This document shows, in pieces, positions 20,868 through 31,325 of a stretch of DNA of 62,653 nucleotides. The position numbers were made by a program, and so were the translations under genes. The stretch is taken from positions 1 through 62,653 of the forward strand of contig SZXZ01000082.1 in the NCBI GenBank assembly GCA_005843835.1, in the 5' to 3' direction. The notes under the pieces are model-generated. The model saw only the letters and a list, made by a program, of their open reading frames with translations. It searched no databases and was not told where the DNA came from. The DNA is from Chlorobium sp. (GTDB lineage Bacteria > Bacteroidota > Chlorobiia > Chlorobiales > Chlorobiaceae). Within the stretch, counting starts at the first letter, position 1, and each line of letters opens with the position of its first letter.

Positions 20868-22619
20868 ATGAAAAATTTACTCAGCCTCAAACCTTATCTG
20901 CTAAGGTATAAAAAAAATCTAATTGCAGGCTTTGTCTACATTCTTCTGACAAACCTTTTTGCTGTTATCGGCCCAACCTATATTGGACGGGCAATAGATA
21001 TCATGAACAAACATTTCGAACTCAAGGATGTTCTTGGATATGCCAGTCTTTATTTTCTTTTTGCCCTTCTCAGCGGAGTTTTTCTTTTTCTAGTTCGCCA
21101 AAATATTATTGTTGCATCCCGTCACATTGAATTTGACCTGAAAAACGATTATTACAACCATTTACAGAAACTGCCCCGCAAGTTTTACAATACAACCAGC
21201 ACTGGAGAACTTATTTCCAGAGGAACTAATGACCTTAACGCTATAAGGGAGTTTCTGGGACCTGGTATCATGTATTCACTGAATACCTTTTTCAGGCTTT
21301 TTTTCGCACTTATTGCGATGATAGCCCTTTCTCCAAAGCTGACTTTTTTTGCGCTTCTGCCTGCGCCTCTTTTAAGCTATTCTGTTTACAAAATCGGCAG
21401 TTCCATGCAGAAGCGTTCCAAAAGTATTCAGGAGAGCTATGCAGCAATAACTAATCTGGTACAGGAAAACCTTTCCGGTATAAGAGTAGTGAAAGGCTAT
21501 ACCCGAGAATCATTTGAAATCAAGCGATTTGAACATTTAAATAAAGAATACTTCCGCAAAAACCTTTCTCTGGGAAAACTTCAGGCACTTTTTTTTGCAT
21601 TTCTTACCTCACTCACAGCATTCTCTCTGTTGCCCGTTGTTTGGGTCGGCGGTGTGAGTGTGATTGAAGGTAAAATGACTGTTGGAGGTATTGCTCAATT
21701 TATCGTTTATGTTTCGATGCTGAGTTGGCCAATCATATCAATAGGATGGGTAACCAGCATTATACAGAGAGCTGCATCTGCACAAATAAGGCTGAATGAA
21801 ATTTTCAATATCAAGCCTGATATTTCGGACAAGACAGCCTCTAACACGACAATGGAAAACTTCCGTGGAACGGTCTCGTTCCGTAATGTTCAATTTCACT
21901 ACCCTGGACATGAAAATAATCTTATACTCAAAAATATATCGCTGGATATAGCAGCAGGATCAAAATTGGCTATTGTAGGCGCTACAGGTTCAGGAAAAAC
22001 AACACTTGTCAATCTGATTCCCCGACTCTACGAGCCTACACAAGGAACAGTTTTAATGGATGACCAGGATATTCAAAGCCTGCCACTGCAAACGCTTAGA
22101 AAACTTATTGGTTTTGTTCCTCAAGTTAATTTTCTCTTTTCGGACACTATTGAAAACAACATTAACTGGGGAAGCAGGGACAATGACGTCCTTGAGGTAA
22201 TTGAGGCCAGCAAAATTGCCATGTTTTATGAAGACGTTCAGGACTTCCCTGACGGATTTGAAACCATGCTCGGCGAAAAAGGGATAAACCTTTCGGGTGG
22301 TCAAAAACAGAGAACATGCATTGCTCGAGCTATAGCCTGGAAACCACGCCTTCTTGTGCTCGATGATGCGCTTTCAGCTGTTGACACGGACACTGAAGCT
22401 CGACTTTTTGATGCACTTCTGCAGAAACTGCCTGACACAACAATTATTCTGATAAGCCATAGAATTTCAACAGTAAAAAACTGCGACAGAATTATTGTCC
22501 TCAAAGACGGCTCAATTGCTGAAAGTGGCACACATGAAGAATTGCTGGAACTGAATCACTATTATGCTGAACTCTACAACCAGCAGCTGCTCGAGGAAGA
22601 AATCCTTTCCATTACCTGA
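20868..22619 (+). CDS. ABC exporter half-transporter with degenerate catalytic site (MdlA/TM287-like)
   Basis: A 583-residue fusion of a six-helix exporter domain and an ATPase. Walker A GATGSGKTT begins at residue 371 and the signature is LSGGQKQR. Walker B reads LLVLDDALSAVD, so Asp500 stands where the catalytic Glu is normally found. That substitution, with the ALSAVDTDTE context, marks the degenerate half of heterodimeric exporters such as MdlA and TM287. Such proteins need a partner with an intact site, which is not adjacent here: the next gene is purT on the other strand. The substrate is unknown. Confidence 0.92.
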   Translation: MKNLLSLKPYLLRYKKNLIAGFVYILLTNLFAVIGPTYIGRAIDIMNKHFELKDVLGYASLYFLFALLSGVFLFLVRQNIIVASRHIEFDLKNDYYNHLQKLPRKFYNTTSTGELISRGTNDLNAIREFLGPGIMYSLNTFFRLFFALIAMIALSPKLTFFALLPAPLLSYSVYKIGSSMQKRSKSIQESYAAITNLVQENLSGIRVVKGYTRESFEIKRFEHLNKEYFRKNLSLGKLQALFFAFLTSLTAFSLLPVVWVGGVSVIEGKMTVGGIAQFIVYVSMLSWPIISIGWVTSIIQRAASAQIRLNEIFNIKPDISDKTASNTTMENFRGTVSFRNVQFHYPGHENNLILKNISLDIAAGSKLAIVGATGSGKTTLVNLIPRLYEPTQGTVLMDDQDIQSLPLQTLRKLIGFVPQVNFLFSDTIENNINWGSRDNDVLEVIEASKIAMFYEDVQDFPDGFETMLGEKGINLSGGQKQRTCIARAIAWKPRLLVLDDALSAVDTDTEARLFDALLQKLPDTTIILISHRISTVKNCDRIIVLKDGSIAESGTHEELLELNHYYAELYNQQLLEEEILSIT

Positions 22620-22681
22620 ACAGGCTGTATGTTATTGGCCTTATCAAAATTATTCAAGATTTTAGCAATTCCCGCTGGCCT

Positions 22682-23851
22682 CTACTCACTGATCACTTTC
22701 ACCTTTGCAGCATTCGAAATGGCTTTTTCCCTGACCGCCTGTATATCGCTGTCTACTTGGTCATAAACCAGCGCCACCGCCATTCTACGATAAGGTCGAG
22801 TCGTTGGTTTCCCAAAGATCCTGATGTCGGTACGCGGCTCTCTTACAGCTTCTTCCACGCCTTTGTACTGAGGATGCGTTCCTGCTTTATCTGCAAGTAC
22901 AACTGCGCTTGCACCTGCATGCATTAAAGTGATTTCCGGAATCGGCATACCTAACACCGCCCGGGCATGCAGCTCAAATTCAGTCAGGTTTTGTGTGCCA
23001 GCCAGCGTCACCATACCAGTATCGTGCGGACGAGGAGAAAGTTCGGAAAAATAAAGGCCGTCATCAGCAAGGAAAAACTCCACCCCCCAAATACCTGCCC
23101 CTGTAAGAGAGCGTGTAACCTTTTCAGCAATATCCTGAGCTTCTTTCAAGTGCACATCGCTGATAACACAGGGTTGCCAGCTCTCCTGATAATCACCACG
23201 TTCCTGACGATGGCCAATGGGAGGACAGAAAAGTGTCATACCGTTCTTCTGTGTTACGGTAAGCAGCGTGATTTCGGTATGAAATTGTACAAAGGATTCG
23301 ACTATCACCTCGGCTATATCACCCCGCTTCCCGCTTTGAGCATAGGTCCAGGCTGTTGCGGTATCCGCTTCGGTTTTAACTAATGACTGCCCCTTGCCCG
23401 ATGAGCTCATCAGCGGCTTTACAACGCAGGGGATTCCAACTTTTCTGACTGCCGTCTGTAATTCTTCATACGATGCAGCATAACAATACCCGGCTGTCCG
23501 CAGGCCAAGCTCTTTGGATGCCAGATCTCGAATGGCTTTGCGGTTCATAGTAAAATTAGCGGCACGAGCAGACGGAACAACCTGTATGCCTTTTTTCTCA
23601 TAGTCATAAAATCTATCGGTACGAATAGCTTCAATTTCAGGAACTATAATATCAGGCTTGTGTCTGGTTACAATGGCATCGAGAGCGATGCCATCAAGCA
23701 TGTCAATAACTTCGCGATCGTCGGCCACTTGCTGAGCCGGTGCATTATTGTAGCTGTCAACAGCTATTACATAATGTCCGAGACGTTTTACAGCAATGAC
23801 AAATTCTTTACCCAGTTCTCCACTGCCAAGCAGCATAATTTTTTTTGACAT
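22682..23851 (-). CDS. purT: Formate-dependent phosphoribosylglycinamide formyltransferase
   Basis: ATP-grasp enzyme of purine synthesis that formylates GAR using formate and ATP, replacing folate-dependent PurN. The 389 residues show the N-terminal [12 protein letters not shown] loop, ATP-grasp core motifs [13 protein letters not shown] (about 152-164) and [14 protein letters not shown] (about 268-281). The C-terminal segment includes [18 protein letters not shown]. It has no purine gene neighbours, which is common for purT. Confidence 0.96.
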   Translation of the reverse strand: MSKKIMLLGSGELGKEFVIAVKRLGHYVIAVDSYNNAPAQQVADDREVIDMLDGIALDAIVTRHKPDIIVPEIEAIRTDRFYDYEKKGIQVVPSARAANFTMNRKAIRDLASKELGLRTAGYCYAASYEELQTAVRKVGIPCVVKPLMSSSGKGQSLVKTEADTATAWTYAQSGKRGDIAEVIVESFVQFHTEITLLTVTQKNGMTLFCPPIGHRQERGDYQESWQPCVISDVHLKEAQDIAEKVTRSLTGAGIWGVEFFLADDGLYFSELSPRPHDTGMVTLAGTQNLTEFELHARAVLGMPIPEITLMHAGASAVVLADKAGTHPQYKGVEEAVREPRTDIRIFGKPTTRPYRRMAVALVYDQVDSDIQAVREKAISNAAKVKVISE

Positions 23852-23930
23852 TCTGATGTATTTGTTAAATCGGATTAGAACTTGCTATTGAAATTTCCTG
23901 AATATAAGCCAGCGAATAAGAGCAAAATGA

Positions 23931-25361
23931 TCATGTAAGCTGCTGCAACTGACGCTTCAGATCTTTGCGCGAAAGACTGTACATGTGTACATAAAGAAGA
24001 TTAAACATAAGCACTGCTGAACGCAGTTTAGGTGCACGCACTGCCCTTCTCAATGCATTCTGTACTGTAAAGACTCGCTTTGTCAGCCCTGTATAACTTG
24101 GAATAAACTCTAAAAGATTAATGCGCTGTGGTTTATAAAGCATTTCCTGTCCCCAGGAAAACTTGAATGCATCATGGTCATCCGGATGATACAGCAGGCG
24201 ACCTTCGGCAGCAAGACGATCAAATACACCTGTACCTGGAATCGGCCGTAAAAGGTTAATACCGGGAACATCAATACCCGTCTCCTCAATAAATTCCTCA
24301 ATCCTCTCCGGGAGATCAAGGGTATCCTCATCAAGACCGTATATAAAACTGCCGTAAACACAAATGCCGGCTTCACGGATATTTTTAATATTCTCCACCT
24401 GACGACTTGAGGGATTATGAAATTTCATGTGAGCATGATTACTTCCGTCATCAAGACTTTCAATGCCTACCAGCAGTGCGCCACATCCTGAACGGGCGAA
24501 AGCATCAAGTAACCTTGGCTTTTCGCCAAGCGCTGTAGTTGCCTGACCAACCCAGTTTATTTTAAAAGGAACAAGCTCCGTAAAAAGTTTTTCAGCATAA
24601 AGTTCGTCTGCATTAACCGTATCGTCAAGAAAGAAAAAAATTCTCTTGTCCTCTTTCAGAAATATTTCCACCTCCCTGAGCACTGAGGATATGCTTCGAT
24701 GTCGAAGCCTGTGGCCATTCATGACATGCACATTGCAAAAATCGCAGCTGTAAGGGCACCCTCTTGTTGTCTGCACCACATTTGTGGTAAAATAACTTTG
24801 TATATCAAGGGCACTTTTGATGACAGAGCGATCAACAGACAGATCAGGAAAAGATGCAACACGGTACTCTCTTTTGAGGGTATCGGCCAGGAGGTCTTTC
24901 TGCACATCTGTCCAGATATCGTCAGCCTCCCCAATCACTAATATATCTGCATGATCCCTGCACTTCTCGGGAAAGATGGTCGCGTAAGGGCCTCCAAGGA
25001 CAACTTTTATCCCTTTGGAACGCAGTACCCGTGCAAGCTCAAAGGCAGGCTTCACTGCACCTGTCTGGACGCTGATACCGACAAGATCCCAATGACGGTC
25101 AAGAGGAAATTTATCGAAACGAAGATCGCAGATGCTCTGACTTACTCCCGGCACTTTCTGTGAACTCAGAATCATAAGCGCCAGTGGAGGAATGGCAAAT
25201 TGAGCGCGTCTGATAACATTGCTCAACAGACTATCCTTCAGCACGCTGAAGATATTATGTCCCGGAGAAGCGCTGTCTAAAAGAGATGTTCCGTCAACTC
25301 CACTGTCTGCCTGAATAAAAACCAACAATACCTGCTTGTCATGTCCCATACTACCCTTCAT
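23931..25361 (-). CDS. B12-binding radical SAM protein (BchE/BchQ/BchR-like superfamily)
   Basis: A 476-residue radical SAM enzyme. The N-terminal part contains a cobalamin-binding-like fold (VKPAFELARVLRSKGIKVVL, then GGPYATIFPE). The core has the Fe-S motif RGCPYSCDFCNVH, giving CxxxCxxC, and ends in a DUF4070-like C-terminal segment. Green sulfur bacteria use such proteins in bacteriochlorophyll synthesis: BchE for ring closure and BchQ/BchR for side-chain methylation. This gene could be one of these or an uncharacterised paralogue; I cannot decide. An upstream in-frame TTG exists, but the ATG at 25361 overlaps the mutS stop as TGATG, indicating translational coupling. Confidence 0.85.
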   Translation of the reverse strand: MKGSMGHDKQVLLVFIQADSGVDGTSLLDSASPGHNIFSVLKDSLLSNVIRRAQFAIPPLALMILSSQKVPGVSQSICDLRFDKFPLDRHWDLVGISVQTGAVKPAFELARVLRSKGIKVVLGGPYATIFPEKCRDHADILVIGEADDIWTDVQKDLLADTLKREYRVASFPDLSVDRSVIKSALDIQSYFTTNVVQTTRGCPYSCDFCNVHVMNGHRLRHRSISSVLREVEIFLKEDKRIFFFLDDTVNADELYAEKLFTELVPFKINWVGQATTALGEKPRLLDAFARSGCGALLVGIESLDDGSNHAHMKFHNPSSRQVENIKNIREAGICVYGSFIYGLDEDTLDLPERIEEFIEETGIDVPGINLLRPIPGTGVFDRLAAEGRLLYHPDDHDAFKFSWGQEMLYKPQRINLLEFIPSYTGLTKRVFTVQNALRRAVRAPKLRSAVLMFNLLYVHMYSLSRKDLKRQLQQLT

Positions 25362-27979
25362 CAATTATTTCTGCCTGTTCGAGCCAGTTCCTGTAGTTTT
25401 TTCAGTTCAAGCAGAGCCTCAATCGGGGTTAGACGATCAAGATCCAGAGTTTCAAGAGCATTACGGAGAAGGGCATCGGACTCTTCAAAAAGGCTGATCT
25501 GCAAACTTTGTATCTTAGGAGGTCTGTCTGGTGGGATTTCGATTTCACGTTTTTCCATACCGGCAAGTATCTCTCTCGCACGAGTTATAACGACCGAAGG
25601 CATACCTGCCATTTTTGCCACCTCGATACCATAACTGTTATCAGTAGAACCCCTTACAATCTTTCGTAAAAAAATAACACTGTCAGCGGTTTCCACAACC
25701 GTTGCATTGTAATTCACAACACCGGGAAGGCGGGTTTCAAGTTCGGCCAGCTCATGGTAATGCGTTGCAAAAAGAGTCCTTGCCTGAATAGTATGGCATA
25801 TATATTCGCTTATTGACCATGCTATCGACATTCCGTCAAACGTGCTTGTCCCTCTGCCTATTTCATCAAGCAGCAATAGACTGCTGGTCGTTGCGTTGTT
25901 GAGAATACTCGCTGCCTCATTCATTTCCACAAGAAAGGTGCTTTCACCTGAAGTAATATTGTCCGAAGCGCCAACCCGAGTAAAAATCCGGTCCACAAGC
26001 CCTATTTCTGCCCGCTCAGCCGGAACAAAACTGCCAGCTTGAGCAAGAAGCACAATAAGACCTGTCTGCCGCAAAAACGAACTTTTTCCAGCCATATTCG
26101 GGCCTGTTATTATCAGCATTTTCTGCTTTTCATCCATCAAGCAGTCATTCGGCACATAGGGCTCATCGGCACTCATCATTCTTTCAAGTACCGGGTGACG
26201 TCCATTAACGATAACGAGCTTTTCATCTGCTTTGATCACGGGCTTGCAATACCCGTATTCTGAAGCGGAGAGTGCAAAGGAGCAGAAAGAATCTATTTCG
26301 GCGATAATAACTGCATTTTCCTGAATAGCAGAAGCTTGCTCAGCTATCATAGCACACAGATCATGGAAGAGCTGTGCTTCAAGAATCAGGCTTTTCTCTT
26401 CAGAATTAAGAATTTTTGCCTCATACTCTTTCAACGCAGGAATGGTATAGCGCTCTGCATTGACAAGTGTCTGCTTTTTTTCATAATAAGGAGGAACCTT
26501 ATCGCGGTTAGCATGGCTTATTTCGATATAGTAGCCGAAAACCTTATTAAAACTGACCTTCAGCGACGAAATCGACGTGCTTCCGCGCTCTTGCTGCTGA
26601 ATCTCCATCAGGCGATCTTTGGCGGTCGAGGCAATAGAACGGAGCTCATCAAGATCAGCATGATAGCCTATGCGGATATAGCCGCCATCTCTCATTGATG
26701 CGCCTGACTCAGGATCAATAGCCTCTTGAATACGTCCAGCCAGTTCCGGGAGGGGACTTAAGGAAGCTGCAAGCATACGGAGCCTTGGCGATCCGGCATC
26801 GTCAAGCAGTTCCTTAAGGAGAGGAATAACAGAAAGTGAGAACCCCAGCTGACGTACTTCCCTTGGAATAGTGCGGAAAGTTGCAATTCGCGAAAGGGAG
26901 CGCTCAAGATCATTGATCCCCGATAACTGTTCAGAAAGGCCTTCCCGCAACTGCCTCAACTCGGCAAGCTCTTCAACGGCATCAAGGCGCATCTGGATAT
27001 CTTCAATTCTTTTCAGCGGTCGCTGAAGCCATCGACGGATCAGGCGCGCACCCATAGGATTTCGTGTACGGTCCATTACCTGGAGAAGGCTGCCGTTCAG
27101 AGTGCCATCCTGCATAGAAGAGATAATTTCAAGATTTCTCTTCGTCTGCATATCCAGAGTCATATACTCACTGCTGTGTAACTCACTGATCCTTGTAATA
27201 TAGGCAAGGCTGCTCTGCCGGGTATCCTCGATATACTGAAGAATAACAGCAGCAGCAACTTTGCCAGCACGGTTGCCATCAATGCCAAACCCTTTCAGGG
27301 AGTGGGTCTTAAACTGCCGTGATAACACTTCCTGCGATTGATCTTCACTGAACATCCATGCATCAAGTTCAGTAACAAGAGTTTCACTGGAGAGTCCATT
27401 TTTAAGAAGTTCCGTCCTCTCTTTATCTGCCGAAGATACAAGGACTTCGGATGGGTGAAGCGATAGAATAAAATGGATAAGTCCATCAGGCTGGCACGAG
27501 GCAATTCTGAATTCAGCTGTAGTAACGTCAATAAATGCGACACCGGCTAAAAGCGTTCTGCCCTCTTTTATAAACGCAACGGCACAAAGATAGTTGTTCT
27601 GCCGGTCATCAAGAATCTTGTCACTATATGTAATGCCCGGAGTCACAATATCAGTGATTTCACGACGGACAATTCCCTTCGCTAAGGCAGGATCTTCAAC
27701 CTGGTCGCAGATAGCTACCTTGAATCCTTTTTTTACAAGTTTGGCAATGTATCCCTCGCTGGCGTGATGGGGAAATCCAGCCATCGGCACCTCAGCTGAC
27801 CGCTTGGTTAAAACGATGTTCAAAGCCATAGAGACCTGACGAGCATCATCAAAAAAAGTTTCATAAAAATCGCCAACCCTGAAAAGAAGTAAAAAATCAG
27901 GATACCGGTCTTTTACCTCCAGATACTGGCGCATCATGGGAGAATGTTCTTTCTGCACAATACCCTCTTCTCTCTTCAT
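25361..27979 (-). CDS. mutS: DNA mismatch repair protein MutS
   Basis: Recognises mismatches and recruits MutL. The 872 residues carry the mismatch-binding Phe-x-Glu in [13 protein letters not shown] (about 35-47) and the Walker [16 protein letters not shown]. The ATPase motifs [16 protein letters not shown] and [10 protein letters not shown] follow, with the usual helix-turn-helix-containing C-terminus. The start is the ATG giving MKREEGIVQ. Its stop codon overlaps the radical SAM gene start by one base. Confidence 0.98.
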   Translation of the reverse strand: MKREEGIVQKEHSPMMRQYLEVKDRYPDFLLLFRVGDFYETFFDDARQVSMALNIVLTKRSAEVPMAGFPHHASEGYIAKLVKKGFKVAICDQVEDPALAKGIVRREITDIVTPGITYSDKILDDRQNNYLCAVAFIKEGRTLLAGVAFIDVTTAEFRIASCQPDGLIHFILSLHPSEVLVSSADKERTELLKNGLSSETLVTELDAWMFSEDQSQEVLSRQFKTHSLKGFGIDGNRAGKVAAAVILQYIEDTRQSSLAYITRISELHSSEYMTLDMQTKRNLEIISSMQDGTLNGSLLQVMDRTRNPMGARLIRRWLQRPLKRIEDIQMRLDAVEELAELRQLREGLSEQLSGINDLERSLSRIATFRTIPREVRQLGFSLSVIPLLKELLDDAGSPRLRMLAASLSPLPELAGRIQEAIDPESGASMRDGGYIRIGYHADLDELRSIASTAKDRLMEIQQQERGSTSISSLKVSFNKVFGYYIEISHANRDKVPPYYEKKQTLVNAERYTIPALKEYEAKILNSEEKSLILEAQLFHDLCAMIAEQASAIQENAVIIAEIDSFCSFALSASEYGYCKPVIKADEKLVIVNGRHPVLERMMSADEPYVPNDCLMDEKQKMLIITGPNMAGKSSFLRQTGLIVLLAQAGSFVPAERAEIGLVDRIFTRVGASDNITSGESTFLVEMNEAASILNNATTSSLLLLDEIGRGTSTFDGMSIAWSISEYICHTIQARTLFATHYHELAELETRLPGVVNYNATVVETADSVIFLRKIVRGSTDNSYGIEVAKMAGMPSVVITRAREILAGMEKREIEIPPDRPPKIQSLQISLFEESDALLRNALETLDLDRLTPIEALLELKKLQELARTGRNN

Positions 27980-28273
27980 AGCTTATTCGTCAGCATTTAA
28001 TCCGGCCACAGCAAAACAATACCCCTCTCTTGCAAAAAGAAGCTACTTCAGAGCAAGTAAATAAACAAACCTCTATCTCAAGCTTGAGCAACACTCTACA
28101 AATTATATGATCACCAGTGCTTATAAACACCAGCAAAAAGAGCTCTCCTGATCCAACATCCATTTATCTCTTTTTCTTTCTTTGCGGAACAGTATAATGT
28201 TCTTTTGGATATTTGATTTTCATGGAATTAAATACTATATTTCAGCCCTTTATCACTAAAATATATGTGTACG
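27980..28273. other. Divergent intergenic region mutS / rplU
   Basis: A 294-base AT-rich stretch between divergent mutS and rplU. A TATAAT at 28193-28198 is a possible -10 box for rplU, without a clear -35 box. No other reading frame or hairpin stood out. Confidence 0.4.
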
Positions 28274-28564
28274 ATGCAGGCCCTGATCAAGATTTCCGAT
28301 AAACAATTTCTGGTAAAACAGGGGGATAAGCTTTTCGTCCCTAAACAAAAAGCTGCAATTGGCGATACCATGGACATCAAAACCCTGGCCGCAATTGACG
28401 GGGCGAATACAGTCCTGAATCCTGCAGGCAGCATTCAGGCAAAAGTTCTTGGTCATGTCAAGGATGACAAGGTTATCGTTTTCAAGAAAAAACGCAGAAA
28501 ACGTTACCAGTCCAGAAACGGACACCGTCAGCAGATGACTCAGATTGAAATTTTATCGCTTTAA
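28274..28564 (+). CDS. rplU: 50S ribosomal protein L21
   Basis: A 96-residue large-subunit protein. The N-terminus MQALIKISDKQFLVKQGDKL and the basic FKKKRRKRYQSRNGHRQQ with terminal TQIEIL match the family. An ATG three codons earlier (28265) is in frame, but MQALI is the family start. No strong ribosome site is visible before either. rpmA follows 36 bases later in the standard L21-L27 pair. Confidence 0.97.
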   Translation: MQALIKISDKQFLVKQGDKLFVPKQKAAIGDTMDIKTLAAIDGANTVLNPAGSIQAKVLGHVKDDKVIVFKKKRRKRYQSRNGHRQQMTQIEILSL

Positions 28565-28600
28565 AACAAAATTCTGGATTTTTAACGTTAATTTTTTCCC

Positions 28601-28855
28601 ATGGCTCATAAAAAGGGTGGCGGATCGACCAAAAACGGTCGCGACAGTAATCCGAAATATCTCGGTGTAAAAGCTGCAGGAGGCTCAACAGTAGCTGCCG
28701 GAACGATAATAGTTCGCCAGAGAGGCACTGTTATCAAGCCTGGCGATAATGCTGGATTAGGACGTGATCATACTATATTTGCATTGATTGACGGAGTGGT
28801 CACCTTCCGCAATGGACGCAATAACAAGAAACAGGTCAACATCCTGCCATGTTGA
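28601..28855 (+). CDS. rpmA: 50S ribosomal protein L27
   Basis: An 84-residue protein near the peptidyl transferase centre. The N-terminus [20 protein letters not shown] and the core [13 protein letters not shown] are diagnostic. There is no N-terminal extension needing cleavage, unlike Firmicutes L27. It is cotranscribed with rplU and followed by a strong terminator. Confidence 0.98.
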   Translation: MAHKKGGGSTKNGRDSNPKYLGVKAAGGSTVAAGTIIVRQRGTVIKPGDNAGLGRDHTIFALIDGVVTFRNGRNNKKQVNILPC

Positions 28856-28881
28856 AACTGGTTAACAATGACATAAGCCTA

Positions 28882-29938
<1,057 letters not shown>

Positions 29939-29968
29939 CTTTGAGAGTTTTCAGGAATTTCTCTATAA

Positions 29969-29998
29969 CAAAAAAGCGGCCCTAAAGCCGCTTTTTCA
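29969..29998 (+). terminator. Terminator of mdh
   Basis: A perfect stem, AAAAAGCGGC against GCCGCTTTTT, encloses a CCTAAA loop and lies 32 bases after the mdh stop. Confidence 0.88.
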
Positions 29999-30001
29999 CG
30001 A

Positions 30002-30098
30002 GCAGATGTCCCCCATTACATCTGCCCAACCTCACTGGCGTGAGGAGTTTCATAAATATATTTACAACTCTCGTGCCAACAGCACATGAAACTCCTCA
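30002..30098. repeat. Cluster of four inverted repeats, possible structured RNA
   Basis: Four perfect inverted repeats are packed into 97 bases. GCAGATGT (30002-30009) pairs with 30018-30025. CCTCAC (30030-30035) pairs with GTGAGG (30040-30045). TGAGGAGTTTCAT (30041-30053) pairs with 30086-30098. GTGC (30073-30076) pairs with GCAC (30082-30085). The second and third repeats share bases 30041-30045, so they exclude each other, as in switching RNAs. No known RNA family was recognised. Confidence 0.5.
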
Positions 30099-30165
30099 TA
30101 TTGCCACTAATTTATTATTATATAATATCTTAATATTTTCGGCCATTTTGCTGGAAAGGAAACCA

Positions 30166-30300
30166 ATGAGAGACAAATCGTCTCATATTATTAAAAAGTA
30201 CTCAATTATGGGACACTGTCTCCCTGAGCAGGCTAAAAATGTGCAGCAATATCAGCTTATCGACAACACGACTTCAGGCTCTTCATGCGTTATACAGTGA
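30166..30300 (+). CDS. Possible small protein, 44 residues
   Basis: A short frame beginning MRDKSSHIIKKYS is preceded by AAAGGA five bases before the ATG, a good ribosome site. TATAAT lies about 40 bases further upstream. Its last 49 bases run antisense over the 3' end of aguA. No homologue was recognised and there is no signal or membrane segment. It may be chance. Confidence 0.2.
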   Translation: MRDKSSHIIKKYSIMGHCLPEQAKNVQQYQLIDNTTSGSSCVIQ

Positions 30301-31310
30301 ATTGCCCCAAGTCCCCAGACAAGATCGGTACAATCAATACCAATAACCTTTCTTTCAGGAAAACATTTCTGTAGGATTTCTATGGCCTCAAGGTCTTGAG
30401 AACATCTGTAGACTGGAACAAGAACAACGGTATTGGCGATATAGAAATTTGCATAGCTTGCCGGAAGACGTTCTTCATTATAATAAACCGGAGATGGCAT
30501 GGGTAGTTGCATTACCGTCAACGGATGCCCGGTGAGATCTGTACATTGCTGAAGCCTTTTAAAATTCTCCTGCAACGGCCCATAATTCTCGTCAGACGGA
30601 TTTTCCTCGACAGCAGTAACTATGGTCGTTTCATTGACAAAACGTGCCATATCGTCCACGTGACCGTCAGTATCGTCACCAACAATACCATCACCCAGCC
30701 ACAGAACTTTTTTAATTCCCAGATATTTTCCCAGTTCCCGCTCTATATCATCTCGACTCAGTTTGGGGTTACGGTTCGGATTGAGGAGGCAGGCTTCACT
30801 TGTCAGCAAAAGACCTTTTCCATTTACATCAATAGACCCGCCCTCAAGAACCATACCTGGTGAAACGAGGGGTAACTGCATCAATGACGCTATCCTTTCC
30901 GGTACTGCGTTGTCGTCAGCATAGGATGGATATTTTTCGCCCCAGGCATTATAATCCCAATTGATAATAACTTTCTCCAGGGTGCCGTTTATACTGCGAA
31001 ACACGAAGTTCGGTCCGTGATCTCGACACCATGCATCATTGGTTGGAATCCGATGAAAATAAATACGGTCGATCTGAATCTGCTGATGGCGTGAATTCCG
31101 AAGCAATTCATAGACCTCGTGTTCCATTGCCTCATTAAGAACATTGATGTGCACATTCTCGGATGAACTCAGCCAGGATATAATTTCCACAAAAACTGCA
31201 GGAATCGGGTCAAACTTGCCCGGCCACGTTTCAAGCCGGTGAGGCCAGGATAGCCAGGTTGCCTTATGCAATGCCCACTCAGGTGGCATGAAATAGCTAC
31301 ACTCTGTCAT
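30252..31310 (-). CDS. aguA: Agmatine deiminase
   Basis: Hydrolyses agmatine to N-carbamoylputrescine and ammonia, the first step of the plant-type putrescine route. The 352 residues belong to the guanidine-modifying PAD family. Landmarks are PPEWALHKATWLSWP at the N-terminus, NDAWCRDHGP near residue 89-98, LEGGSIDVNGKG, DGHVDDMARF and the catalytic Cys339 in GLGAIHCITHEEP. It is the last gene of a minus-strand cluster, and the partner amidase aguB lies two genes upstream. Confidence 0.94.
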   Translation of the reverse strand: MTECSYFMPPEWALHKATWLSWPHRLETWPGKFDPIPAVFVEIISWLSSSENVHINVLNEAMEHEVYELLRNSRHQQIQIDRIYFHRIPTNDAWCRDHGPNFVFRSINGTLEKVIINWDYNAWGEKYPSYADDNAVPERIASLMQLPLVSPGMVLEGGSIDVNGKGLLLTSEACLLNPNRNPKLSRDDIERELGKYLGIKKVLWLGDGIVGDDTDGHVDDMARFVNETTIVTAVEENPSDENYGPLQENFKRLQQCTDLTGHPLTVMQLPMPSPVYYNEERLPASYANFYIANTVVLVPVYRCSQDLEAIEILQKCFPERKVIGIDCTDLVWGLGAIHCITHEEPEVVLSIS

Positions 31311-31325
31311 ACACGTTCTATCAAT

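Noticed and set aside
30040..30165. Longer start for the small ORF after mdh
   Set aside because: It would translate through the inverted-repeat cluster and lacks a ribosome site.
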